A DNA stretch of 64,000 nucleotides from Entomospira culicis (lineage in GTDB: Bacteria; Spirochaetota; Spirochaetia; WRBN01). Position 1 is the stretch's first letter. Each line of letters starts with the position of its first letter. A program made the translations under genes and the position numbers. Under the pieces are notes generated by a model that saw nothing but the letters and a program-made list of their open reading frames with translations, made no database searches and was not told the origin of the DNA. The stretch spans positions 751,433-815,432 of the forward strand of contig NZ_CP118181.1 in the NCBI RefSeq assembly GCF_028748145.1, given 5' to 3'. Below are positions 44,569 through 54,424 of the stretch, piece by piece.

Positions 44569-45057
44569 ATGAAGAAAGAAAATATAACCATTAAACGCGT
44601 AATTAAATATCTAATGCTTATCATTTTGGTGGGAGTTTTGGCGTTTGGTGCCTATTTGGGTTATAGTGTATGGATGATAGTGAAAGTTTTGGATACTCCC
44701 TATGAGTGTTCTTATTATGTGCTAAAACAAGAGTCTGGTTATCCCGCACCATGTAATCATTATTTAGCTAATAAAGGAGTTTTATTGGATCGTAGTAACT
44801 CTCGTCGTAGAGATGGAACTTTAGTTAGGCTTGGTCTGATATCTGATGCAAATTGTGTGAGATATATTTTAGATGAAATCAATCATTATGCGTGGCGAAA
44901 GAGTGAGTATGATACGATCTATCTCAAATCGGGTGCTGATTATTACCATTTTGATATAGAGACACACGTACTCACCCCGATAACCGATAAATTTGCCTTT
45001 GACGCGCTGGGATTAACTTGGTATCGATCTTATAAATCAGGGCGACAAGGCCGCTAA
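44569..45057 (+). CDS. Small membrane-anchored protein, unknown
   Basis: 162 residues: one membrane segment (YLMLIILVGVLAFGAYLGYS) and a periplasmic domain with two Cys (YECSYY, APCNHY). No family recognised. It is followed by a broken gene of similar topology, suggesting a patch of lineage-specific membrane proteins; 49588-50175 is a third member in style though not in sequence. Confidence 0.55.
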   Translation: MKKENITIKRVIKYLMLIILVGVLAFGAYLGYSVWMIVKVLDTPYECSYYVLKQESGYPAPCNHYLANKGVLLDRSNSRRRDGTLVRLGLISDANCVRYILDEINHYAWRKSEYDTIYLKSGADYYHFDIETHVLTPITDKFAFDALGLTWYRSYKSGRQGR

Positions 45058-45082
45058 CATTTAGAATATAAGGAGACCTAAC

Positions 45083-45520
45083 ATGGCAAGAATGACAAAA
45101 ATATTTAAGATTATCGGTATGAGCGTGGGAGCATTGGCACTTATTTTTTTATGGTGATGACTGTTCTTTACTTTACCCTTATTGATGTTGTTTTAACCCC
45201 CAATCTCGTTTATCGTACGAAGATCGAATATGATCATGTTAATAAAATTGTATACGTAAAAGCTACGGTGAGTACATCAGCTCCCTCTCATATCTACGAT
45301 ATTCAGATAAAGCAGCGAGGGGATCGGGTGGTTATTAAGGCATATACAAATTATGCTCGATATGGAGGTTAGTGAGAGTGAACGAAGAGTTAGGTTTGAT
45401 ATACCCATAGAGGTAGGTGAATCGATTAATTATATTCAGCTTGGTCGTAGAAAAAAGTATACCATTTGGTCGCGAGAGGAGCAAGCCAGCCAAGATCCTC
45501 AAGCAGAAAGGGGAGAGTAA
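45083..45520 (+). pseudogene. Frameshifted small membrane protein gene
   Basis: ATG 45083 follows a perfect AAGGAG but stops after 24 codons. One extra base in the T7 run near 45146-45152 would join it to the 73-residue frame (IDVVLTPNLVYRTKIEYDHV ...), and a second shift near 45350 would join that to a frame ending IQLGRRKKYTIWSREEQ at 45520. The reconstructed protein has a membrane anchor and a beta-rich domain. Two independent shifts suggest a decayed gene, unless the assembly is wrong here. Confidence 0.6.
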
Positions 45521-45550
45521 TCTATGCTATATTATTTATCGATGATGCTT

Positions 45551-45592
45551 TGCCTAGATAGTGCCAGTGTTATTTCCGACACTATCTAGGCA
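45551..45592. terminator. Hairpin between convergent genes
   Basis: A perfect 13-bp inverted repeat, TGCCTAGATAGTG (45551-45563) and CACTATCTAGGCA (45580-45592). No U-run; it may terminate or stabilise transcripts from either side. Confidence 0.6.
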
Positions 45593-45604
45593 AGAGTGTA
45601 GTAA

Positions 45605-46048
45605 CTAATAATAGTGCACCATCTGGCGCTCTTTCTCTTTGAATCCACACTTTTGGTAGAACGGTTGATTCTTGACGTCCGCATCTAAAATGACTTTGTA
45701 ACAGCCCGCCTTCTTGGCAAGCTCTGTAAGTTTTTCGACAATCTGCATACCTAAGTGTTTACTGCGTAATGACTTTGTAACCACGACATCTTCAATATGT
45801 CCAACTGCCGATGCGCCATGAATCAATTTGGGTTCGATAAAAAGCGTACCGCTGGCGATAATTTTTTTATCATCAAGATCCTCAATCACCATGATAACAT
45901 GTTCTTTATTTAGTTTTGCCACAAACGCGTTAAATATTTCTGGAGTAATTTTCTCTTGATTTACCTCAGTGAGCTCTGCTAAAAGACCCAAATACCCTTT
46001 GTTATAATCATCACTTACCAATGAACGCAAGAAGATATGTTCTAGCAT
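45605..46048 (-). CDS. GNA1-like GNAT acetyltransferase
   Basis: 147 residues from ATG 46048 (AAGGAGAACGAATT upstream). GHIEDVVVTKSLRSKHLGMQ and GCYKVILDADVKNQPFYQKC, then GFKEKE match glucosamine-6-phosphate N-acetyltransferases of the eukaryote-like GNA1 type, which use acetyl-CoA to make GlcNAc-6-P for cell-wall precursors. Other GNAT substrates cannot be excluded. Confidence 0.75.
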   Translation of the reverse strand: MLEHIFLRSLVSDDYNKGYLGLLAELTEVNQEKITPEIFNAFVAKLNKEHVIMVIEDLDDKKIIASGTLFIEPKLIHGASAVGHIEDVVVTKSLRSKHLGMQIVEKLTELAKKAGCYKVILDADVKNQPFYQKCGFKEKERQMVHYY

Positions 46049-46163
46049 TAATTCGTTCTCCTTTTTTGTTTCTGTTAGGTTAAGCGATTTTTGTATTTGT
46101 GTCAAGTATTTATTTGAAAACATGAAGAATAAACATAATAGTAATTCTGTCTAGTTATGTCCT

Positions 46164-46215
46164 ATAATCTAGAAGTAGACAGCTTCGATCTTGCTCCTAG
46201 ATTATATTTATTACT
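46164..46215. terminator. Possible terminator between nrdF and the GNAT gene
   Basis: ATAATCTAG and CTAGATTAT (46164-46172, 46197-46205) with a 24-nt loop and AT-rich flank. Located just beyond the nrdF stop. Weak because of the large loop. Confidence 0.4.
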
Positions 46216-46223
46216 TAACTTAA

Positions 46224-47297
46224 TTAAAAATCAAACTCTTCTTCATCTTTTAAAAGATCTTTCTCATCCAGTGTAACATTGGATGAGTGCATGTAGCCAT
46301 TACCGACCATCGAAAACATGTCGACATCTTTGGACTTACTTAAGAGCCCGTTCATCACCATCGGGTTGATGCGCTCCTCTTGCACATGAAAGTAACTGGG
46401 AAGGCGCAAATTTTTGAGCGCTTTGTCGGCGTTGTATTGCGTAAATAAAATAATTTCATCTACCAAATGCACCTGCGTATAGAGCTCACGGATCAACTGC
46501 TCTTGATACAAGTAAAGCTCCTTCATAAAATCGATTGCCCAAGCATAAAGCTCTTCTTGTAGCTTGTGACTAAAGGATTGATAGAGCGGTTGCGCCAGTG
46601 TTCCGATAATGAGTCCGTGCACTTGTTCATCGCGAATGATTAGGTGGATGATCTCGCCGGCTCCGGTAAGGCGACTATGCGCTGCATGAAAGAGCGGATA
46701 GAAGAATCCCGAGTAGAAGAGCCACGTCTCCAAGTAAACCGAGGCTACCATCGCCTTCCAGCGTTTAATGGGGTTTTGTAGATCTTCCTTAAGACAGATA
46801 TATTGACGTAAAATCAAATTGATAATCGACTGTGGTGTCTTTTGCGTATTGACCCAAGCAAAGAGCTCTTCCTCCTCGATTGGGCTTAGGAGTGTTTGAA
46901 AGATATTGGAGTAAGACTTGGCATGAATAAAATTTTCACTCATCCCCATAAAATTGAGAATAGCCTTGGCATGATGCTCCTCTTCGTCTAACGAGAGCGC
47001 GATGGTTGCTACGCCGAGGTCGCCTTGGTAGGTATCGAGCATGGTTAAAACGGCCAATCCTTTGACATAACAGTCGCGCTCGTGAGGTAAAAGTTGAGGC
47101 CAATCATCCTTATCGCGTGCGATGGCAACGTCTTCGGCGAACCACAGTTGACTCTTCAATTGCTCCCATCCAAGAAGCAAAAAGTGATCCTTAGGTAACG
47201 CGTTCCAGTTCACCGCCGTACGCTTAGATCCAATCAATTGATGAAAGCGTTCTCGCTCTTCTTCCTTTTGTTGTAATAGATTATTTTGGGGTTTCAT
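46224..47297 (-). CDS. nrdF: Ribonucleotide reductase small subunit, class Ib
   Basis: 357 residues. Metal and radical residues: an Asp in WFAEDVAIARDKDDWPQL, Glu-His plus Tyr in MSENFIHAKSYSNIFQTL, Glu in VYLETWLFYSGF, and Glu-His in IIRDEQVHG. The HAKSYS context marks NrdF. It supplies the tyrosyl radical to NrdE, encoded 12 nt upstream. The second E-H pair EEEHHAK is an unusual local enrichment. AAAGGAGATTTGC precedes the ATG. Confidence 0.88.
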   Translation of the reverse strand: MKPQNNLLQQKEEERERFHQLIGSKRTAVNWNALPKDHFLLLGWEQLKSQLWFAEDVAIARDKDDWPQLLPHERDCYVKGLAVLTMLDTYQGDLGVATIALSLDEEEHHAKAILNFMGMSENFIHAKSYSNIFQTLLSPIEEEELFAWVNTQKTPQSIINLILRQYICLKEDLQNPIKRWKAMVASVYLETWLFYSGFFYPLFHAAHSRLTGAGEIIHLIIRDEQVHGLIIGTLAQPLYQSFSHKLQEELYAWAIDFMKELYLYQEQLIRELYTQVHLVDEIILFTQYNADKALKNLRLPSYFHVQEERINPMVMNGLLSKSKDVDMFSMVGNGYMHSSNVTLDEKDLLKDEEEFDF

Positions 47298-47309
47298 GCA
47301 AATCTCCTT

Positions 47310-49427
47310 TTAAATTTGACAAACCAAGCACTCTTCTAACTGTGCCTTGTTAATGCGAATGTAATACATCGATTTGAGCCCTTTAGCATGCGCATAGAGC
47401 ATCGTATTGACTAAATCTGTGGCTCGAAAGCATGAGGAATGCACACAGACTTCAAAGGAAATTCCCTGATCCACATGCTTCTGAATCACCGCAAGCGTAT
47501 CGATGATCTGCTTCTTTTTAATATCGTATGCCGAAGCGTATCGCTCCAGACAGCCCTCCTTATCGAGATGTGGCGCAGGATAAAAGGTACGCGATCGACT
47601 ATAAACTCGCTCCTCAATGATATTCTTTACAGGAGTAACACTTGGCGTTGCCGACATAATGTAAGCAATCGATCCCGTCGGGGCAATCGCCAGACGATAG
47701 GCGTTATAGAGACCAAATTCCTTTACTTCCTGTGCAAGATTTTGCCAATCCTCATCGCTGGGCAGTGAGGTGATTGACGTAAAAAGTTCTTCGACTTGGG
47801 GATAACATGGATAGATCGCCCCACGATCGACAAAGTAGCGCCCATCGGCATACCCCGAATCGGCAAAGCCATCGAACGCGCCCCACTTCTTCGCCAAATC
47901 ACAAGAGGCACGTAGCGACCAATAATTGACCGCATTAAAAAAACAGTCCACAAAATTGAGCGTCTCGGCACTGCCATACTCCATATTGTGCTTCACCAAA
48001 AAGCCATGCAGACCCATCATACCAAATCCCACGCTATGGAGCTTGGCATTTCCTTCATGAATCGAGGGCACATGCGCCATCGCGCTCTTCTGGGTTACAT
48101 GACTCATCAATTGCATTGCACTATAGAGCGTATCCCTAATGCTATCGTGCTCCATCATCGACTCAACATGCCCCGAAGACAATGTGCACGTAATATCCAT
48201 ACCGATACGATCTTCTTTTTCATGATAAAATCCATAATGAGAGAGCGTAGCAACCTGCATAATTTCCGTACAGAGATTACTCTGCTTGATGCTTCCAGGA
48301 ATCATATTGACAGCGTTAGCGTTGTCGATAAAAAAGAGATATGGATAGCCACTCTGCGACCAACTCTGCACCATCGTCTCCATGACCAACGCTGGCTCCA
48401 CCAAACGTTTTTTGATATGCGTATTGTTCACCAAGCGATCGTACCACTCATCCATATGCGCAACCACTTCGCTAAAGGGAACGCCATACTCCAAGGTAAT
48501 CGAATGGGGATAAAAGAGATAAATCGGCTCTTTTGCCTTAAAGAGTTCGATAAATTTATTTGGCATAATCACCCCGATAGAGAGCGTGGTGAGTCGACTA
48601 TCTTGATCGGTATTGATCTTCTTTGCGCTCAAAAATTCTAAAATATCCGCATGAAAGACAGGCAAGTAGATGACCCCTGCCCCCGGTCGTTGCCCTTGTT
48701 GATCCACATAGCGAAAGAGCACATCAAAAATTTTGGCTAACGGTAAAATGCCTTTTGAGGCGCCCTCATAACCATTAACAGGCTCGCCTCTAGCGCGAAT
48801 GTTGCTAAAATTTATTGCCACCCCACCGCCTACTTTCGAGAGCTGTCCGGCAAAATCGATGGTGCGATTAATATCATTAAGACTATCGCCCATCTCCAAC
48901 AAAAAGCAAGAGACAAATTCCCCACGTTGTTTGCGCCCAGTATTTAAAAGCGTAGGCGTTGCAGGGATAAAATCTTGTGCAATAAGACGTTGGATCATCA
49001 TTTGAGCCAACGAAAAATCGCCATCGGCATGATACAGCGACACAATGCTTAGCCGATCAGAAAAGCTCTCCAAATACCGACCACTCGCCCGCTCTTTTAC
49101 CAAATACTCCTGATAGGCCTTGGTTACGGCAGTGAATGATTTAAATCCACGAAAATGTTTCTTCGCGTAGGTAAAGATCGCTTCGATTTGCTCAAAGGTA
49201 TACTTCGCTAAAAATTCGCGCTCATAGTAACCTTCGGCAACCATAAACTGCAATTGTCCAGCCAATGAGTTAAAAGGATAGGTATGATTTGCCACATGCT
49301 CCTCTAAAAAAGAGTGCACGGCGTCCCTATCTTTTTGTATGTTGTTTAGTTGTCGATGCATATCGACCAACTGACTATTAAGCAATAGCCAAACGTCCCC
49401 TTGATGCTTCTCCTCTATATGTTCCAT
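47310..49427 (-). CDS. nrdE: Ribonucleotide reductase large subunit, class Ib
   Basis: 705 residues from ATG 49427 (GGGAGGACTCT upstream). RGEFVSCFLLEMGDSLNDI, GGGVAINFSNIRARGEP, KQSNLCTEIMQ with the thiyl Cys, LAIAPTGSIAYIMSATPSVT, and the C-terminal CLVCQI redox pair are present. It lacks a long N-terminal ATP-cone, as in class Ib. It reduces NDPs to dNDPs with NrdF. No nrdI or nrdH gene lies beside it. Confidence 0.93.
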   Translation of the reverse strand: MEHIEEKHQGDVWLLLNSQLVDMHRQLNNIQKDRDAVHSFLEEHVANHTYPFNSLAGQLQFMVAEGYYEREFLAKYTFEQIEAIFTYAKKHFRGFKSFTAVTKAYQEYLVKERASGRYLESFSDRLSIVSLYHADGDFSLAQMMIQRLIAQDFIPATPTLLNTGRKQRGEFVSCFLLEMGDSLNDINRTIDFAGQLSKVGGGVAINFSNIRARGEPVNGYEGASKGILPLAKIFDVLFRYVDQQGQRPGAGVIYLPVFHADILEFLSAKKINTDQDSRLTTLSIGVIMPNKFIELFKAKEPIYLFYPHSITLEYGVPFSEVVAHMDEWYDRLVNNTHIKKRLVEPALVMETMVQSWSQSGYPYLFFIDNANAVNMIPGSIKQSNLCTEIMQVATLSHYGFYHEKEDRIGMDITCTLSSGHVESMMEHDSIRDTLYSAMQLMSHVTQKSAMAHVPSIHEGNAKLHSVGFGMMGLHGFLVKHNMEYGSAETLNFVDCFFNAVNYWSLRASCDLAKKWGAFDGFADSGYADGRYFVDRGAIYPCYPQVEELFTSITSLPSDEDWQNLAQEVKEFGLYNAYRLAIAPTGSIAYIMSATPSVTPVKNIIEERVYSRSRTFYPAPHLDKEGCLERYASAYDIKKKQIIDTLAVIQKHVDQGISFEVCVHSSCFRATDLVNTMLYAHAKGLKSMYYIRINKAQLEECLVCQI

Positions 49428-49587
49428 AGAGTCCTCCCTTATGATTTCATAATAAGACAAAGATTAATGCATTCAAGGATATTGCCAATATACTCCCATT
49501 TGCTATCTAGGTGCAAGGGGGTGGCTTTGGGATAAAAACACAATTAATTCGCTAGAAATTTCTTTTTATTCATGCTAGAATCACAAC

Positions 49588-50175
49588 ATGACTCCTAAAC
49601 AGAAAATAATACAAGCTATCCTTCTTAGCCTCTTTGGCTTATGGCTTCTTTTTACTCTCTATCTTACATTTGATCTTTATTATATTTATCATGGGACGCG
49701 CTTATCAGGCTTGGTGGTTGGCTTTAATGAACAGCTCTATCGACGCTATCAAAAAGGGGAGCTCCCCATTGAACCCCAAGAGAGAGGCTTTGCATCATAC
49801 GATTATGGTCCATACAACCTTGTTGTCCAAGAAAAATCTAATAAATTCGGGGAGACACTCGTCACAGAATTTTATCGCTTTGCCAGAGTATCCAAGCAAA
49901 AACATTGCGTCGTTGTAGAGACACCTACAGAGTACTACCTCGTTGATAGCAAAGAGCGCACCGCGAAATCTCTCACGCCGAAGCAAGTATCAGCAATGAA
50001 TTTAACCTTTAGCTACCCACGTGCAGCATTAAAGTACAATCAAGGGCCTGAATTATTTGTTACAATACTCTCTGTCCTTGCCTATACTTTATTTAGTATC
50101 CTCTTTATCCTGATACTTCGTCTCTTATTCACGCGGAATGTTGCGAAATCTGAAGGGAATAAGAAATCCACTTGA
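49588..50175 (+). CDS. Two-span membrane protein, unknown
   Basis: 195 residues: membrane segments at the N-terminus (AILLSLFGLWLLFTLYLTFD) and the C-terminus (FVTILSVLAYTLFSILFILI) flank a soluble domain of about 110 residues. No known family. It stands alone upstream of the permease gene, whose longest frame overlaps its end. No ribosome site is obvious at the ATG. Confidence 0.55.
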   Translation: MTPKQKIIQAILLSLFGLWLLFTLYLTFDLYYIYHGTRLSGLVVGFNEQLYRRYQKGELPIEPQERGFASYDYGPYNLVVQEKSNKFGETLVTEFYRFARVSKQKHCVVVETPTEYYLVDSKERTAKSLTPKQVSAMNLTFSYPRAALKYNQGPELFVTILSVLAYTLFSILFILILRLLFTRNVAKSEGNKKST

Positions 50176-50242
50176 CTCTTTTTCTCAATCTTGCTATAAT
50201 TCAATCTTTCCTAAATTTTATCGAGAAAGAGTGAGGATCTGC

Positions 50243-51550
50243 ATGATATTAGAAAAAATGTTTCACTTGCAAAAACGTAACACCTCGGTTAAGCAGGAGA
50301 TGATCGCCGGACTAACGACCTTTATGACCATGGCGTATATCATCGTCGTCAATCCAGCTATCATGGGCGCGACGGGGATGCCCTTTGAGGCAGTCATGAC
50401 CACCACGATTTTAGTGAGCATCTTTGCTACCACATTGATGGCATTTTTGGCAAACATGCCTCTAGCCCTAGCCCCAGGGATGGGATTAAATGCCTTTTTT
50501 GCCTTTACTGTCGTCGCAAAGATGGGTTATAGCTGGCAATTTGCCCTCACGGCGGTCTTTTTGGAAGGGATTATCTTTATCTTTTTATCCCTCTTTCGCA
50601 TCCGCGAGGCAATCATCGAGAGCCTACCGCTGACCATTCGTAAGGCAATTAGTGTCGGTATTGGGCTCTTTATTGCCTTTATCGGCTTAACCAACGCACA
50701 AATTATTACGGTGGGAAATGAGTCGGTGCCCCTCTTTTTGGGTGATCTTATCCACAATCATGGTGCCCAACTAGCCTTGATCGGGTTGATTCTCACTGGC
50801 GCTTTGATGACGCTTCAGGTTAAAGGTGCGATCCTTATCGGGATTGTTCTCACTACGATTATTGGCATTCCGATGGGCGTAACTAGTCCCATTTCTGGCT
50901 CACCGGTAAGCATGCCAGCCTCGATTGCACCGATCTTTTTTCAATTTGAATGGCATCGTATTTTTAGTTGGGACATGGCCGTGATTCTCTTTACCATGCT
51001 CTTTGTCGACCTCTTTGACACCGCCGGCACTGTGATGGGCGTGGCAATGAAGGGTAAATTTATCCAAAAAGATGGGACGATTCCCAACGTTAAGGAGATC
51101 TTTCTCACCGATGCCATTGCAACTACCGTAGGGGCAATGTTCGGATCAAGCACGGTAACCACGTTTGTGGAGAGTTCTGCGGGTGTAAGCGTGGGAGGAA
51201 GAACTGGACTTACGGCGCTAACGGTTGCGGGACTCTTTACGATTAGCCTCTTTCTCTCCCCGCTCCTGATGATTGTGCCAGCAGCAGCCACGAGTCCAGC
51301 ACTGATTTTGGTCGGGTTGCTGATGCTCTCGCCCATTTTAGAGATCGATCTGCACGACTTTAGTGAAGCGCTTCCGGCCTTTTTGGTGATGTTAATTATG
51401 CCCTTAAGCTACAGCATCAGCGATGGCTTAGCCTTTGGAATCATCAGCTTTGTCCTTATCAAACTCCTCACCAAAAACCACAAACAACTCAAACTTGCCA
51501 CCGTCCTCCTTGCCCTACTCTTTTTGGCACGCTATATCTTTTTAACATAA
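50243..51550 (+). CDS. AzgA-type purine (guanine/hypoxanthine) permease
   Basis: 435 residues from ATG 50243 (GAGGATCTGC upstream). AGLTTFMTMAYIIVVNPAIM, LAPGMGLNAFFAFTVVAKMG and TTFVESSAGVSVGGRTGLTA are signatures of NCS2/AzgA permeases, with about 12 membrane segments. It imports purine bases by proton symport, useful in a host with purine salvage. Confidence 0.9.
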   Translation: MILEKMFHLQKRNTSVKQEMIAGLTTFMTMAYIIVVNPAIMGATGMPFEAVMTTTILVSIFATTLMAFLANMPLALAPGMGLNAFFAFTVVAKMGYSWQFALTAVFLEGIIFIFLSLFRIREAIIESLPLTIRKAISVGIGLFIAFIGLTNAQIITVGNESVPLFLGDLIHNHGAQLALIGLILTGALMTLQVKGAILIGIVLTTIIGIPMGVTSPISGSPVSMPASIAPIFFQFEWHRIFSWDMAVILFTMLFVDLFDTAGTVMGVAMKGKFIQKDGTIPNVKEIFLTDAIATTVGAMFGSSTVTTFVESSAGVSVGGRTGLTALTVAGLFTISLFLSPLLMIVPAAATSPALILVGLLMLSPILEIDLHDFSEALPAFLVMLIMPLSYSISDGLAFGIISFVLIKLLTKNHKQLKLATVLLALLFLARYIFLT

Positions 51551-51592
51551 ATATCTCTTGATGAATTCTCCATAATCGGGTATCATATAAGC

Positions 51593-52171
51593 ATGATGCC
51601 CGATCTCTTGACAACACGTTTACATTTACGCCCCTTCTTAGAAGAAGATTTACCCAGCATGTTTGCTCTCTACAGCGACCCCGCGGTGATGCACTTTCTC
51701 CCGCAATATCCTTTCGCATCGATGCAAGCCACAAAGGAGTATCTGCACGAGGTGATTTTTAGGCACTATCAACAACAGGATGCCTATTACTATGCACTGG
51801 TCAGACGTACCGATAATGCGTGGTTGGGCTTTATTAAGGTGAGTAATCTTGGCGATAGCAACGACTTGGGCTATGCACTTCGGCAAGATTTTTGGCGACA
51901 AGGCTATCTTGTAGAGGCTGGCTTGGCATTATTAGCGCACCTCAAAACGACCCCTCTGCCCTTTCTTACCGCAACGCATGATATCCTCAATCCAGCGAGT
52001 GGACGCGTGATGCAGAAGCTGGGTATGCGCTATCACTATAGCTATCAAGAGCATCTACCCATTAAGCAACAAGAGGTCGTCTTTCGCCTCTATCAATATA
52101 ACCTGCAAGAAGATATGCCCGTCTATCGCACCTACGCCGATCGCTTTGACTCTTTTGTGGAATCTTTCTAA
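51593..52171 (+). CDS. RimJ/RimL-like GNAT acetyltransferase
   Basis: 192 residues: LLTTRLHLRPFLEEDLPSMF, WLGFIKVSNLGDSNDLGYAL and ILNPASGRVMQKLGMRYHYS show the acetyltransferase_3 pattern with the N..S..v..KlG acetyl-CoA motif. Substrate unknown (protein N-termini, antibiotics or small amines). It converges with the PTS gene. Confidence 0.8.
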   Translation: MMPDLLTTRLHLRPFLEEDLPSMFALYSDPAVMHFLPQYPFASMQATKEYLHEVIFRHYQQQDAYYYALVRRTDNAWLGFIKVSNLGDSNDLGYALRQDFWRQGYLVEAGLALLAHLKTTPLPFLTATHDILNPASGRVMQKLGMRYHYSYQEHLPIKQQEVVFRLYQYNLQEDMPVYRTYADRFDSFVESF

Positions 52172-52172
52172 A

Positions 52173-53516
52173 CTAGGGGCGCACCATCCATCGCTTGATA
52201 AAGATAACACCTAAAATAAACGCTCCTACATAAGCGAATAACACGCCAATAGCATAGAGTCGAATCATCGAGAGATCGCGTAATAAGAAGATTCCCAACC
52301 AACCCGATGCCCCCCACGCTACCATTTTTACCTGCATCACCGCAATCCATGCTCCGCCGATACCCGCGCCCAAGCCCGATAAGAGCAATGCGCGTGGCGT
52401 GGGTTGCGTTACATTATAGGTGAGCGGTTCGCCCATGCCGAGCATTGCCATGGGTAATGCTTTTTTCACATGATTAACCAACCCCACATTGCCCGTCGTC
52501 CGCGCCTTAACCCAGATCGCCATCGCCATGCCCACCTGTCCTGCTCCGGCCATCGCTAAGATGGGAAAGAGCGAGACTTGCCCCTCACGGGCAAGAAATT
52601 CCATCGCATAAAAGAGCACAAAGAGATGATGTATCCCACGACGCACTAACCAGAGAAACGTTGCGACAAAGAGATAACCCACCACAGCACGAATCATGAA
52701 GTGTGCATCGTAAAAAAGAAAAGAGATCACCCAGTTCATACCAAGCGTGCCCCCCAGTGCGAACGGTTGAAGAATAAATACGACCTGTAAAGTAATCAAA
52801 AGCGTAATCAAATTACTTAGAAGTAAATCCAGTACATTTGGCACAAATTTACGTACTAAGTGTCCTAACTTGGCCATAAAGTACGATCCGAATAAGGTTA
52901 ATATTAAGATATTACCCAAAAAGGCTCTATCAGTTGGAGGGTCAACAAGAAAGAGAATTAAGACCAATAAGCCAAAACCCATCAACGGATGTGCGCCTAG
53001 CTCTTGACTGGAATAAAAAGCAACGCCCAATATCATTAACGTAGAAAAAAGAAAAGGGAAAATACTCCACGGCATGGGAGCGCTCTCCAGCATAGAAGCA
53101 GGCAAGAGTAGTGTGATAAAGTGGAGCATCCCAAACAGGGTCATCATGGGTAGCAGTGGAATGAAGATGGCGTGCAACTTTTTAAGCATCTTATTTAAGT
53201 CTCTCTGGATAGCAGCCAAAGCGCCATTAGCTTTTGGCGCGAGGGTCTCGGGCGATGTCGATGTACTCTTGAGCATACTCTGTAGCGCGGTATGGGTTTT
53301 TTGCGCGTGTCCTGCGCCCACAATCAGATGAATCTCGCCATCGGCTTGTTTTACCACGCTCATCACCCCCGAAATTGCTTCTAGCTCTTGCCAACCCACC
53401 ACATCGTTCGCTCTCACTTTCATCCGCAAGCGTGTCATGCAGTGGGTCGCGCTCGTTAAATTCTCTTCGCCACCCAACGCTTTTAGGATCTCTTGTGCTA
53501 AAATTTCGTAATCCAT
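52173..53516 (-). CDS. PTS EIIBC permease, glucose/sucrose superfamily
   Basis: 447 residues from ATG 53516 (GAGGGTAGCGAAG upstream). The EIIB domain comes first, with phospho-Cys in SATHCMTRLRMKVRAN, followed by an EIIC domain of about ten membrane segments with MGEPLTYNVTQPTPRALLLS, the G.(T/E)EP..y motif. No EIIA domain. The EIIB-first order resembles sucrose, beta-glucoside or MurNAc-type permeases; the sugar cannot be named. Confidence 0.85.
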   Translation of the reverse strand: MDYEILAQEILKALGGEENLTSATHCMTRLRMKVRANDVVGWQELEAISGVMSVVKQADGEIHLIVGAGHAQKTHTALQSMLKSTSTSPETLAPKANGALAAIQRDLNKMLKKLHAIFIPLLPMMTLFGMLHFITLLLPASMLESAPMPWSIFPFLFSTLMILGVAFYSSQELGAHPLMGFGLLVLILFLVDPPTDRAFLGNILILTLFGSYFMAKLGHLVRKFVPNVLDLLLSNLITLLITLQVVFILQPFALGGTLGMNWVISFLFYDAHFMIRAVVGYLFVATFLWLVRRGIHHLFVLFYAMEFLAREGQVSLFPILAMAGAGQVGMAMAIWVKARTTGNVGLVNHVKKALPMAMLGMGEPLTYNVTQPTPRALLLSGLGAGIGGAWIAVMQVKMVAWGASGWLGIFLLRDLSMIRLYAIGVLFAYVGAFILGVIFIKRWMVRP

Positions 53517-53630
53517 CTTCGCTACCCTCTTTTCTCTTTTTACGATATAGAGTATTATAAGATAATCATCGATTTTTGTATAGATGCTTAGCACGCTTTT
53601 TTTGTATATTGTCATGTAATGGAGTTTTTT

Positions 53631-54344
53631 ATGTCGATTGAGCAACTACAACTTGCAATGAATGAAGCCTCGTCCATCCTTTTTTTCGGCGGCGCAGGCG
53701 TCTCTACCGAGAGTGGCATTCCTGATTTTCGCAGTGTCGATGGTTTATACCATCAACATTATGCCCACTCCCCTGAAACGATTCTTAGCCACACCTTTTT
53801 TATGCAACAGCCCGAAATTTTCTATCAATTTTATCGAGAAAAGATGCTCTATCTCGATGCAAAGCCCAATATTACGCACACCTTTTTAGCCAAACTGGAA
53901 GCAATGGGCAAACTTCAAGCCATCGTTACCCAAAATATCGACGGCTTACATCAACTAGCTGGCAACAAAAAAGTCCACGAACTTCATGGCTCTGTCCACC
54001 GCAACCACTGTATGCAGTGCCAAGAATTCTACCCCATCGACGCTATTCTAAATAGCCAAGGCGTGCCTCACTGTCATTGTGGCGGCATCATCAAGCCCGA
54101 TGTGATATTATATGAAGAGTCGCTCAACGAAACCGTGCTAGAATCCGCCATCCAAGCCATCACTCAAGCCGATCTCCTTATCGTGGGTGGCACTTCACTT
54201 ACGGTCTATCCTGCTGCCGGACTCCTCCATTATCACCAAGGAAAAAATTTATTTATCATAAATAAAGATAGAGTTCCTCACGCATCCTCGGCCATCACCA
54301 TCACCGACACCCTAGGGAACGTCTTCTCGTCTTTACGTTTATAA
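53631..54344 (+). CDS. Sir2-family NAD-dependent protein deacylase
   Basis: 237 residues from ATG 53631. GGAGVSTESGIPDFRS, TQNIDGLHQLAG, catalytic His in ELHGSVHRNHC, the zinc cysteines HCMQCQ and PHCHCGG, and KPDVILYEE are all present. It deacylates lysines using NAD+. It stands alone with short spacing to neighbours. Confidence 0.93.
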   Translation: MSIEQLQLAMNEASSILFFGGAGVSTESGIPDFRSVDGLYHQHYAHSPETILSHTFFMQQPEIFYQFYREKMLYLDAKPNITHTFLAKLEAMGKLQAIVTQNIDGLHQLAGNKKVHELHGSVHRNHCMQCQEFYPIDAILNSQGVPHCHCGGIIKPDVILYEESLNETVLESAIQAITQADLLIVGGTSLTVYPAAGLLHYHQGKNLFIINKDRVPHASSAITITDTLGNVFSSLRL

Positions 54345-54424
54345 CACAAAAAAATGCATCTTTCTCCAAATCTTTTGCTCTTTCCACTAGAAAATTTTTT
54401 AAAAATGTGTACACTATAGAGTAT

